DNA of 8,483 nucleotides. Origin: Chloroflexota bacterium. Its GTDB lineage: Bacteria; Chloroflexota; Dormibacteria; CF-121. Positions 1 through 6,996 of the stretch are shown one piece after another; within the stretch, counting starts at the first letter, position 1, and each line of letters opens with the position of its first letter. The stretch is from positions 1 to 8,483 of the forward strand of contig VBIS01000006.1 of NCBI GenBank assembly GCA_005880605.1. Direction: 5' to 3'. The translations under genes were made by a program, and so were the position numbers. A model generated the notes under the pieces. That model made no database searches. It was not told where the DNA came from and saw nothing but the letters and a program-made list of their open reading frames with translations.

Positions 1-1598
1 TCGGCATGCTCGATGGTGGAGAGGCGGTGCGCGATGATGATCGAGGTCCGGCCGGCCACCAACTTGAGTAGTGAAGCCTGGATGATGCGTTCCGTCTCCG
101 GATCGACGCTCGCGGTCGCCTCGTCTAGAACCAGGAGGATGTCGGGCTCGAACGCGAAGGCGCGGGCGAATGAGAGCAGCTGCTTCTGGCCGGTAGAGAT
201 ATCGCTTCCGCGTTCGTGTAAGACGTAGTCGTATCCGCCCCGGAGCCGGCGGATGAAGGCATCGGCGTAGACGGAGGCAGCCGCCCGTTCGATCTGGTCA
301 GGCGTCATGGGTTCTCCGAGGCTAATGTTGGAGCCGACCGTCCCCGTGAAAATAAACGGGTCCTGAAAGACGACGCCGATCCGCCGGCGAACCGCGCGCC
401 GATCCAGGCCACGAATATCGTGTCCGCAGAGGCGGATAACACCGCGCTGGATGTCGTAGAAACGGATCAAGACGCTAATCAATGAAGACTTCCCGGCCCC
501 GGTCGCCCCCACGATGGCGACCTTCTCGCCGGGGGCGACTTCGAAGGAGACGTCTTTCAACACCCAGTCCTCGCCCTGGTACGCGAACCAGACGTGGTCG
601 AAACTGACTGCCCCTGGCTGGATCGGTGACGTCGTTGCCCCATCGGCGTCGACAGCCGGCCGATCGAGCAGCGAAAAGATCCGCTCGGCCGAAGCCACAG
701 CCGTCTGAAAGATCGCGAGCTTGTCCGCCAGATCCCGCACCGGGATGATGAGCCGTTCCGCGAACTGGATGAAGAGCACCAGCGTCCCCAGCGTGAGCAA
801 GTGATGGATGACCCGGCCACCACCAAACCAGAGCAGCAGTCCGACGGTTGCGGCACCAAGCCAGTTCATCATGGGCAAGAAGATGGAGAAGAGGGTGGCC
901 GAATGCAGGTTGGCTCGGGAGTATTGCTGATTGACGACATCGAAATCGTCTCGAATCCTCCCACCGGCGTTGAACAGTTGAATCGTTGAAATACCGGAAA
1001 CCGCCTCCTGGATGAAGCCGTTGATGGTTCCCAGGCTCGACCGAGTCCAGCGCTGCGCCTGTCGTAGCTGCCTGGTGATGAAGGTGGCGGCGAGCAGCAT
1101 GACCAGCGCCATCCCCAGAACAAGCAGCGCCAAGGACCAATTGATCAACAGCAGGAAGACGATGATGAACACCGCCGACACCACGTTTCCGATACCCAGA
1201 ATCAAGCCTCCCGTGAAAACCTGGTTGATAGCGTCCACGTCGTTGGAAATCAGGCTGACAAGCTCCCCAATGGCGGTCCGGTCGAAGAAGGCGACCCCCA
1301 TTCGCTGCCAGTGACCAAAAATAGCGTTCCGCAGGTCGAACATCGCCCGCTGGCCGATCCGGTTCGTCAGCTGGAGTTGCCCGTACCGAGCGAGGCCGTT
1401 GGTAATGAGGACGAGAAACCACAGGATCGCCAACCACTGGTATCCGTCGAGGCGCTTCGGTGCGATATAGCGATCGATCGCCTGCTGCGTGAGGTAGGGA
1501 CCGGCGAGCTCCAGCAGGGACAGCAGGAGCAGAAGCATGATCGCCGCCGCCAGGAGCGTCGAGTGGGGCTTGATGAGATGCCAAAGGCGCCGGTTCAT
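1..1598 (-). CDS. ABC exporter half-transporter (permease + ATPase), catalytically competent subunit, MdlB/TM288-like; 3' end cut by window
   Basis: Translating back from ATG at 1598 gives 532 codons open to the left edge with no stop. The ATP-binding domain ends just after the H-loop, so roughly 50-70 C-terminal residues are missing. Residues 1-300 form an ABC exporter membrane domain with six likely helices (about 13-36, 54-70, 131-153, 154-173, 235-258, 268-288). The ATPase follows: Walker A GATGAGKSS (364-372), Q-loop Q412 in FQDPF, signature ISTGQ (467-471), Walker B ILLVLD (487-492) followed by catalytic E493, D-loop SVD, and H524 in IIAHRLST. The signature departs from LSGGQ, as is usual in the MdlB-type partner of heterodimeric exporters. 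The start overlaps the stop of the upstream ABC gene (ATGA) and has a good ribosome site, so the two are probably translationally coupled and assemble as one inner-membrane exporter. The substrate (drug, lipid, peptide or glycan) cannot be told from sequence. Confidence 0.93.
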   Translation of the reverse strand, partial: MNRRLWHLIKPHSTLLAAAIMLLLLLSLLELAGPYLTQQAIDRYIAPKRLDGYQWLAILWFLVLITNGLARYGQLQLTNRIGQRAMFDLRNAIFGHWQRMGVAFFDRTAIGELVSLISNDVDAINQVFTGGLILGIGNVVSAVFIIVFLLLINWSLALLVLGMALVMLLAATFITRQLRQAQRWTRSSLGTINGFIQEAVSGISTIQLFNAGGRIRDDFDVVNQQYSRANLHSATLFSIFLPMMNWLGAATVGLLLWFGGGRVIHHLLTLGTLVLFIQFAERLIIPVRDLADKLAIFQTAVASAERIFSLLDRPAVDADGATTSPIQPGAVSFDHVWFAYQGEDWVLKDVSFEVAPGEKVAIVGATGAGKSSLISVLIRFYDIQRGVIRLCGHDIRGLDRRAVRRRIGVVFQDPFIFTGTVGSNISLGEPMTPDQIERAAASVYADAFIRRLRGGYDYVLHERGSDISTGQKQLLSFARAFAFEPDILLVLDEATASVDPETERIIQASLLKLVAGRTSIIIAHRLSTIEHA

Positions 1599-3382
1599 TG
1601 CGACCCTCCGTCCCGGTTGCGCCATCGGAGCAGATCCTCCTCGAGCTGCTGATGCCCGTACATCCGCGCGTAGACGCCCCGCCGGGCGAGTAACTGGCCG
1701 TGCGTCCCTTGCTCGACGGCTCGGCCCGCCTCCAGCACGACGATCAGGCCGGCATCCTTGATGGTCGAGACCCGGTGCGCGATCACCAGCCTGGTTTGAA
1801 TGCCTTTCGCCGCCTTCAGGCCGGTGAGGATGGCCTCCTCGGTGCTCGTGTCCACGCTGGAGAAGGCGTCATCGAGCACCAGCACCGCAGGCCGGCTGAG
1901 CACGGCCCGGGCAATCGTGGTCCTCTGCTTCTGGCCGCCGCTCAGCGTGATGCCGCGCTCGCCGATGACGGTCTCGAGTCCATCCGGGAACTGATCGAGG
2001 TCGGCGCTCAGCTGCGAGAGTTCGGCCGCCCACTCCATCTGGAGGGGATCAGGGTTCTCCGCCCCAAGGTTGATGTTGCGGGCGAGTGTGTCGGAGAAGA
2101 GAAACGGTTCCTGGAGCACGCACCGGATCTGCGATCGGAGCCACTCCAGCGGGAGATCGCGGACGTCGACGCCGTCGAAAAGGATGCGGCCGCCTTTCGG
2201 ATCGTGAAGCCGCAAGAGCAGCTTGACGAGGGTGGTCTTCCCCGACCCCACCGAGCCGACAATCCCCACGGTTGATCCGGCCGGGATCAGCAAGGAGAAC
2301 CGCTCCAGCACCGGACTGCCGTCATAGCTGAAGCTGACGTCCTCGAAACGGATCTCGCCACGAACCTGGTCCGGTTGCCGCGGTGCGGTCGGCGACACGA
2401 TGGCGGGCCGCCGGTCGAGGATCTCCTCGATTCGCCTGAGGGAGGCCGCGCCCTGGTAGAGATAAGTGACCACCCATCCGATGCCAAGTACGGGTCCCGA
2501 CATGATCACGAGGTAGGTCATGAACTGGACGAACTGGCCGAGCGTGATCCGTCCTTGCACCACGTGGATGCCGCCCAGGTAGAGGAGAACCACAGAAGCG
2601 GCCCCGTCGGTGATCGCGAAGACCGGCCAGAGCGCGTTGTAGATGCGGGCGAACGCCAGGCTTTTATCCATGTAGTCCTGGTTGAGCGCTCGGAAAGCCC
2701 GCTTCTCCGACTCCTCCTGAACATAGGCCTTGACCACCCGGATGCCAGAAAGGTTCTCCTGCGCTTTGGCGGTGACCGCGGCAAATTGTTCCTGGATCAG
2801 CCGAAACCTGCGGCGCGTATGCGGTCCAATCACGAAGAGCACGCCGTGCGGTATGACGAACAGGCAGACCGACAAGACCGTCAATTGCCAATCGATCAGC
2901 AGCATCAAGGTGACGACCGCCAGGAAGATGACCAGCGCGTTACCCAGGTTGCTGATGCCGATGGCGATGAGGGCCTGGACCGCGCTCATATCGTTGGTGG
3001 CGCGCGCCATGATGTCGCCGGTGCGGATCTGCTGGAAGAATCCCTGGTCGAGTTTGAGCAGGTGGGCAAAGAGCCGAGTCCGCAGTTCCGTCTCCACTCG
3101 GTAGCCAAGGCCGCTGAAGCAGAGCCGCCGCACAAGCTGACCCAGCGCGGCGGCTGTGGCGAAGACGACGACGGCCAGCGCCAGCAACGGGATGCGTCCT
3201 TCCTGTCCGCGCGTGATGGCATCCACCGCCTGTCCGAGGTAGAAGGGGGAGAGCAGTTCCAGGCCGTTCGCCAGCAAAATCGCCACCAATCCGATGCCGA
3301 GCAAGCGCCAGTGGCGCCCAACGCTGGCGAACAGGATCCTCGTCACCGGCCCACGTCGAGAAAGCCCCTTTCCTGGCTCCAA
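1595..3382 (-). CDS. ABC exporter half-transporter (permease + ATPase), degenerate-site subunit, MdlA/TM287-like
   Basis: 595 residues, the normal size for a half-transporter. The membrane domain (about 25-310) has hydrophobic segments near 27-50, 64-85, 140-163, 166-186, 250-272 and 282-305. The ATPase domain (about 343-580) shows Walker A GSVGSGKT (376-383), Q-loop Q424 in LQEPF, signature LSGGQ (480-484), Walker B VLVLD (500-504) and H536 in VIAHRVST. The residue after Walker B is Asp (D505), not the usual catalytic Glu. In known heterodimeric exporters such as TM287/288 this marks the subunit with the degenerate ATP site, which pairs with the partner's non-canonical signature; the downstream gene has exactly that (ISTGQ). 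The chosen start is TTG, with GAGGG 8 bases upstream; a GTG 12 codons in is the alternative but has no well-spaced ribosome site. It lies 11 bp after the GH130 gene, probably in the same operon. Substrate unknown. Confidence 0.93.
   Translation of the reverse strand: MEPGKGLSRRGPVTRILFASVGRHWRLLGIGLVAILLANGLELLSPFYLGQAVDAITRGQEGRIPLLALAVVVFATAAALGQLVRRLCFSGLGYRVETELRTRLFAHLLKLDQGFFQQIRTGDIMARATNDMSAVQALIAIGISNLGNALVIFLAVVTLMLLIDWQLTVLSVCLFVIPHGVLFVIGPHTRRRFRLIQEQFAAVTAKAQENLSGIRVVKAYVQEESEKRAFRALNQDYMDKSLAFARIYNALWPVFAITDGAASVVLLYLGGIHVVQGRITLGQFVQFMTYLVIMSGPVLGIGWVVTYLYQGAASLRRIEEILDRRPAIVSPTAPRQPDQVRGEIRFEDVSFSYDGSPVLERFSLLIPAGSTVGIVGSVGSGKTTLVKLLLRLHDPKGGRILFDGVDVRDLPLEWLRSQIRCVLQEPFLFSDTLARNINLGAENPDPLQMEWAAELSQLSADLDQFPDGLETVIGERGITLSGGQKQRTTIARAVLSRPAVLVLDDAFSSVDTSTEEAILTGLKAAKGIQTRLVIAHRVSTIKDAGLIVVLEAGRAVEQGTHGQLLARRGVYARMYGHQQLEEDLLRWRNRDGGSQ
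1604..1609 (-). promoter_or_regulatory. Ribosome binding site for the second ABC exporter gene
   Basis: GGAGGG on the minus strand lies 5-6 bases before the ATG at 1598, inside the last codons of the upstream ABC gene. It fixes the start at the ATGA overlap and supports coupled translation of the two subunits. Confidence 0.7.
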
Positions 3383-3390
3383 CCTAACGG

Positions 3391-3395
3391 CCCTC
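3391..3395 (-). promoter_or_regulatory. Ribosome binding site supporting the TTG start of the first ABC exporter gene
   Basis: GAGGG on the minus strand overlaps the TGA stop of the GH130 gene and sits 8 bases before the TTG at 3382. This spacing is the main reason to prefer TTG over the in-frame GTG at 3346. Confidence 0.5.
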
Positions 3396-4455
3396 AGTTG
3401 ATGCGGCGGAGGCGAGCTGCCCCGATGCGGAAGTCGGCCATGCCGTAAAAGACATCAGCCTCGCCGTTCTCGCGCACGTCAATCGCGGTGGGGAAGACGA
3501 CGTTATCGACAATCCCGTGGCTTTCCTCTTTCGTTTCCGGCTCGAGCAACGGAACACGTGAGCGGGAGAGAACGCGGCCGACATCCTGAGGGTCGAGCAT
3601 CATGGCACCCGCCACGTAGCGCACGGGAACGCGCCCGCCGGGCGGCGCTTGGCCTTTTGTTACGCCGTGGTGGATGATGAGCCACCCCTCTGGGACGCGG
3701 ATTGGCGGAGTGCCGGCACCGATCTTCGTCGCCTCCCAAGGCTGCTGTGGCCCTGCCACCTGGCGATGGTGATCGAGCCGGGTGAGCGCCCGAATGTCTG
3801 CCATGACGGAATCAGCCGCAACGAACGAAACCCAGATGCTCTGGCGCGGATCTGCCACGCCGACCGGCAGCGGCAGGCTCACGGCTGAACTATCGGGAGA
3901 CAGATTCCACATCGGACGATGGAGCATGGCGTAGGCGGGATTTCCATCAGGGCCAGGCACTGGCTCCGGGAAGAATATCGCGTCCTTGTTGGGGTAGAGG
4001 TTCATGTCTGTCTTCAAAGCCGGCTCATAGGCGAATGACACCGGCCCCATCCGCCGCCACTTCATCAGGTCATCGCTTACGGCCAGCGCGATTCGGGGAC
4101 CGAGCGGGCCATAGGCCGTGTACGTCATCACGTGAGCGCTCAGCCCAGCAATGAACGTGATCCGAGGATCTTCAACGCCGGCTGTGACCGGGTTGCGTTC
4201 CCACGCCTCGTCAGGTTCGAGGACCACGCCAAGTCGCTCGACCCCCGAAGCCTTCCCGTCTTTATCGAACAGCACACGCGCGCGTCCAATCCGCGAGAAG
4301 TTGCCTTTAGCCACCATTCGCGGAAAGAGGTAAAGCTCTCCATCCGGACCCCGCGCGCTCGCCGGGTTCAAGACACCCTCTGCCTCTCGAGTATCGCCAT
4401 CCAAGGGCTCCATGACGACGCCGAGGCGCTCCAACTTGTATGGCGGTTCGGCCAC
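3394..4455 (-). CDS. GH130-family beta-mannoside phosphorylase / glycosidase-like protein (PH1107-related)
   Basis: 353 residues, typical of a single-domain five-bladed beta-propeller GH130 enzyme; no signal peptide, so cytoplasmic. Family-like stretches run in order: RLGVVMEP (10-17), EGVLNPA (26-32), GVEDPR (93-98; D96 is in the position I take to be the general acid), a SDDLxxW segment (127-133), NKDAIFFPE (156-164), LHRP (178-181), WEATKIGAG with TPPI (240-252), IHHGV (261-265) and a C-terminal FPTA...FYGMAD (321-341). GH130 members phosphorolyse or hydrolyse beta-mannosides such as mannosyl-glucose, mannobiose or N-glycan cores. Phosphorylase or hydrolase activity depends on phosphate-binding basic residues that I cannot assign without an alignment. 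The start is GTG with AGGG 7 bases upstream; an ATG at codon 15 would remove the conserved RLGVVMEP region. It is first in a likely operon with the two ABC exporter genes and is divergent from a debranching enzyme gene. Exact substrate unknown. Confidence 0.85.
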   Translation of the reverse strand: MAEPPYKLERLGVVMEPLDGDTREAEGVLNPASARGPDGELYLFPRMVAKGNFSRIGRARVLFDKDGKASGVERLGVVLEPDEAWERNPVTAGVEDPRITFIAGLSAHVMTYTAYGPLGPRIALAVSDDLMKWRRMGPVSFAYEPALKTDMNLYPNKDAIFFPEPVPGPDGNPAYAMLHRPMWNLSPDSSAVSLPLPVGVADPRQSIWVSFVAADSVMADIRALTRLDHHRQVAGPQQPWEATKIGAGTPPIRVPEGWLIIHHGVTKGQAPPGGRVPVRYVAGAMMLDPQDVGRVLSRSRVPLLEPETKEESHGIVDNVVFPTAIDVRENGEADVFYGMADFRIGAARLRRIN

Positions 4456-4477
4456 CGGAGCACCCTACCATGAGCCC
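4456..4477. promoter_or_regulatory. 22-bp divergent gap between GH130 and debranching enzyme genes
   Basis: The preferred start codons of the two divergent genes (GTG at 4455 minus, ATG at 4478 plus) are 22 bp apart. That is too little for two complete promoters, so promoters for each gene must extend into the other's coding sequence, or the transcripts overlap. The minus-strand AGGG at 4463-4466 is the likely ribosome site for the GH130 gene. For the plus-strand gene only GGAG at 4457-4460 is seen, 17 bases before the ATG, which is too far for a normal site. No convincing -35/-10 pair was recognised. Confidence 0.4.
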
Positions 4478-6298
4478 ATGATCCGGCTCGATGCGGAAGA
4501 ATGCCGGGATCTGTCGCGCGAGTGGCTCGTCACGAATGGCCTCGGAGGATACGCCAGCGGGACCGTAGCCGGGCCGAATACACGTCGGTATCACGGTCTT
4601 CTGATGGCCGCCCTTCGTCCGCCCGTCCAGCGCGTGCTCCTGCTTGCGGAATTGCACACGTTCCTTGTCGGATCTGACGGCGAGCCCATGCCACTGACAG
4701 CCCCGTCGGAGGTGCGACTCGATGGGATGCTGCCGGCTTTTCGATGGGGGATAGACGGTCGCGTGCTCGAGCGGCGGATCTGGATGGAGCATGGAACGAA
4801 TCGAACTGTCGTGAGCTACCGCATGCTCGCCGGCACTGCCGTAACGCTCCGGGTTCAACCGTTCTTCGCGCATCGGCCAGCCGACCTTCATCGATCCCAA
4901 CGTGGAGCACCAGACGTGCATCGCCTGGCTCAGGGCTGGCAGGTGTCGCTTGATGGAACGACGACGCACCTGGAGGCACGGCCGGCTGGGACTGTCAGCG
5001 ATGTGGTCGCCTGGATTCACGTCGAACACAAGGCAGAACGCGAGCGGGTTCTCGACGATGAAGAAGAGCTTTTCTCTCCAGGAGTGCTGGAGCTTGCGAT
5101 CCAGCCCGGTTCGCCTATCACGATCATCGCGGGAACTGACCCACTCCCGGATCGGTGGTCGAGCGCTGATTCCCTCGGGTCAGCCCGCCGCTTCCAGCGC
5201 GAAGTCCTCCTGGCCCTCGGCAACGGAGATCACGATGCCGTGACGCGGCAGCTTGCGCTGGCGGCATCGCAGGACACCATGATCGCTTTGCGCGGGTTGA
5301 CGCTCGCGGCGGGCTATCCGGACCAGGCGCGCCAAATCCTGCAGACCTTCATCCACTACCTCGATCACGGCATGCTGCCCAACGCGTTTCACGATCCCGG
5401 CGAGGCGACCGAATTCAACACCATCGACGCCACGCTCTGGCTCTTCCAGGCGTTGCATCATTACCTGGAGGTAAGCGGCGATTGGGCCTTCGTCAAGGAC
5501 CAGCTCCCTGCTCTTGAAGAGGTCGTTCGCTGGCACGTGAACGGCACTCGCTTTGACATCCACATGGATCCCGAGGACGGGCTGTTAACCGCCACTGCGC
5601 CCGGATACGGCCTGACCTGGATGGACGCTCGCGATCAGGATTGGGTCGTGACGCCGCGTCATGGCAAACCCGTCGAGATCGCGGCGCTCTGGTACAACGC
5701 GCTGCGGCTGATGAGCGATTGGACCGCCCGCGCCAATGCGCCGGTCGCTCGGTTCGCCATGATGGCGGAGCGCGCCCGGCGCACCGCCAGTGCGCGTTAC
5801 TGGTTCGACGCTGGCGGCTACCTGTACGACGTGATCGACGGGCCGGAAGGGAACGATGGAAGCTTGCGGCCGAACCAGCTGATAGCACTGGGTCTTACCT
5901 ACCCTCTGGTCGATGGACAGCGGGCGCGCAGGTCGCTCGATCGCGTCACGGAAAAACTTCTGACACCGTTCGGGCTGCGGACGCTGAGCCCGGACGATCC
6001 GCGCTATCTGCATCGCTTTGGCGGGGATCATCGCAGCCGCGACGCCGCCTATCAGATGGGCATCGTCTGGCCGTGGCTGCTGGGACCGTATCTCGATGCC
6101 CACCAACGAATTCATGGCGACCCGACGGTGGTCGCCCGGGTCCTCGCGCCGTTCGAGGCGCATTTTCGAGACGCCGGCCTCGGGTCGATCAGCGAAATCT
6201 TCGAAGCCGAGCCACCATACCGACCGGCGGGCGCGATCGCGCAGGCCTGGAGCGTCGGTGAGCTCCTCTGGCACGCGCGCCGCTACACGCCCAGGTAG
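4478..6298 (+). CDS. Glycogen debranching enzyme, amylo-alpha-1,6-glucosidase type, with apparent internal deletion
   Basis: 606 residues from ATG 4478. The N-terminal bacterial GDE domain opens with EWLVTNGLGGYASGTVAG (15-32) and NTRRYHGLL (34-42). The (alpha/alpha)6 GH15-like catalytic domain follows: FNTIDATLWLFQAL (313-326), LTWMDARDQDWVVTPRHGKPVE (379-400), IAALWYNAL (401-409), SLRPNQ (462-467), LRTLSPDDPRY (500-510), WPWLLGP (531-537), and SISEIFE (570-576), which in this fold should hold the catalytic base, then IAQAWSVGELL. Such enzymes trim alpha-1,6 branch glucose from glycogen limit dextrins in the cytoplasm. Oddity: LALAA (259-263) runs straight into SQDTMIALRGL (264-274). Most homologues have about 25 extra residues here, including a GYxWFxDWGRDTM-like motif. 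An in-frame ATG at 4412, with AAGGG 4 bases before it, would add 22 residues that overlap the divergent gene; I prefer 4478 because the conserved domain begins about 15 residues later. The 3' end overlaps livF. Confidence 0.88.
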   Translation: MIRLDAEECRDLSREWLVTNGLGGYASGTVAGPNTRRYHGLLMAALRPPVQRVLLLAELHTFLVGSDGEPMPLTAPSEVRLDGMLPAFRWGIDGRVLERRIWMEHGTNRTVVSYRMLAGTAVTLRVQPFFAHRPADLHRSQRGAPDVHRLAQGWQVSLDGTTTHLEARPAGTVSDVVAWIHVEHKAERERVLDDEEELFSPGVLELAIQPGSPITIIAGTDPLPDRWSSADSLGSARRFQREVLLALGNGDHDAVTRQLALAASQDTMIALRGLTLAAGYPDQARQILQTFIHYLDHGMLPNAFHDPGEATEFNTIDATLWLFQALHHYLEVSGDWAFVKDQLPALEEVVRWHVNGTRFDIHMDPEDGLLTATAPGYGLTWMDARDQDWVVTPRHGKPVEIAALWYNALRLMSDWTARANAPVARFAMMAERARRTASARYWFDAGGYLYDVIDGPEGNDGSLRPNQLIALGLTYPLVDGQRARRSLDRVTEKLLTPFGLRTLSPDDPRYLHRFGGDHRSRDAAYQMGIVWPWLLGPYLDAHQRIHGDPTVVARVLAPFEAHFRDAGLGSISEIFEAEPPYRPAGAIAQAWSVGELLWHARRYTPR

Positions 6299-6993
6299 GC
6301 CTTGCGAATCGCCGGGTCGCGGCGCAGGTCCGAAGCCGGACCGCTCATCACAATTCGGCCGTTTTCGAGCACATAACCTCGGTCGGCGATCTCGAGGGCG
6401 AGCACGACGTCCTGCTCGACGAGGAGGACGGCGGTTCCGTCCTGGTTGATGGCCTTAACCACCTCCATCACGCGATCCACCACGTTGGGCGCCAGCCCCA
6501 GGGAGGGCTCGTCGATCATCAACAGCTTTGGCCGGCCCATCAGGCCTCGACCGATGGCGACCATCTGCTGCTCGCCGCCGGAGAGCGTTGCGGCCTCGCG
6601 GTCCAACTTGTCGCCGAGCGCTGGGAAGTACCCGAGGATGCGCTGCAGGTCCGCGCGCACCTGCCGATCGTGGCGGCGGTAGGCACCCAGCAACAGGTTC
6701 CGCTCAACGGTCATGCTCCCGAAGAGGCGCCGGCCCTGCGGGACGTGGATCAGTCCGTTGGCCACGATCGCCTCCGGACGAAGGCCTGTGACTGGCCGGT
6801 CCGCGAAGCGGACGTTCCCGCGGGAAATCTTGACAAGGCCCGAGAGGGCACCGAGGAGCGTCGATTTTCCGGCGCCGTTGGCACCGATCAAGGCCACCAG
6901 CTCGCCGGGGGATAACTCGAGGTCGACCTCAAAGAGCACCGGCGTCATTCCGAAGCCGGCGGAAAGCTTCTCGACCTGGAGGAGCGCGCTCAT
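6283..6993 (-). CDS. livF: Branched-chain amino acid/amide-type ABC importer ATP-binding protein LivF
   Basis: 236 residues, the usual LivF length. Walker A GANGAGKS (37-44), Q-loop Q86 in VPQGRRLFGSMTVERNL, a textbook signature LSGGEQQM (137-144), Walker B LLMIDE (157-162) with PSLGLAP after it, and the LivF-type LLVEQD (190-195), where the usual H-loop His is absent as in the family. It is one of the two cytoplasmic ATPases that drive uptake through the LivH/LivM channel. The substrate could be leucine/isoleucine/valine, but this family (HAAT) also moves urea, short amides and aromatic acids, so the specificity is open. It is last in the visible livM-livG-livF run, 3 bp after livG, with GGAGGG 10 bases before the ATG. 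Its last 16 bases overlap the end of the convergent debranching gene. Confidence 0.94.
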   Translation of the reverse strand: MSALLQVEKLSAGFGMTPVLFEVDLELSPGELVALIGANGAGKSTLLGALSGLVKISRGNVRFADRPVTGLRPEAIVANGLIHVPQGRRLFGSMTVERNLLLGAYRRHDRQVRADLQRILGYFPALGDKLDREAATLSGGEQQMVAIGRGLMGRPKLLMIDEPSLGLAPNVVDRVMEVVKAINQDGTAVLLVEQDVVLALEIADRGYVLENGRIVMSGPASDLRRDPAIRKAYLGV

Positions 6994-6996
6994 CGG

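Noticed and set aside
475..1584. 369-codon minus-strand reading frame inside the second ABC exporter gene
   Set aside because: It is the wrong frame of the same strand; the overlapping frame from 1598 encodes all ABC transporter motifs over 532 codons, while this one is a low-complexity Arg/Ala/Gly-rich shadow typical of high-GC DNA.
1..1598. Possible frameshift in the second ABC gene because no complete reading frame covers it
   Set aside because: Codon-by-codon translation from 1598 to base 1 is open with every motif in one frame; it only lacks a stop because the window ends first.
2375..3448. 357-codon plus-strand reading frame antisense to the first ABC exporter gene
   Set aside because: Composition is charged and repetitive with no recognisable motif; it mirrors the codon pattern of the real gene on the other strand.
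5585..6274. 229-codon minus-strand reading frame antisense to the debranching gene
   Set aside because: No recognisable domain or motif; it is explained as an antisense shadow of the well-conserved catalytic domain.
6277..6325. Inverted repeat GCGCCGC / GCGGCGC near the convergent gene ends as a possible terminator
   Set aside because: Seven-base arms are 35 bases apart with no T-run, inside coding sequence of very GC-rich DNA; chance is the simpler explanation.
6408..6426. Missing H-loop histidine in LivF (LLVEQD)
   Set aside because: The VEQ form is usual for LivF proteins and is not a sign of damage.
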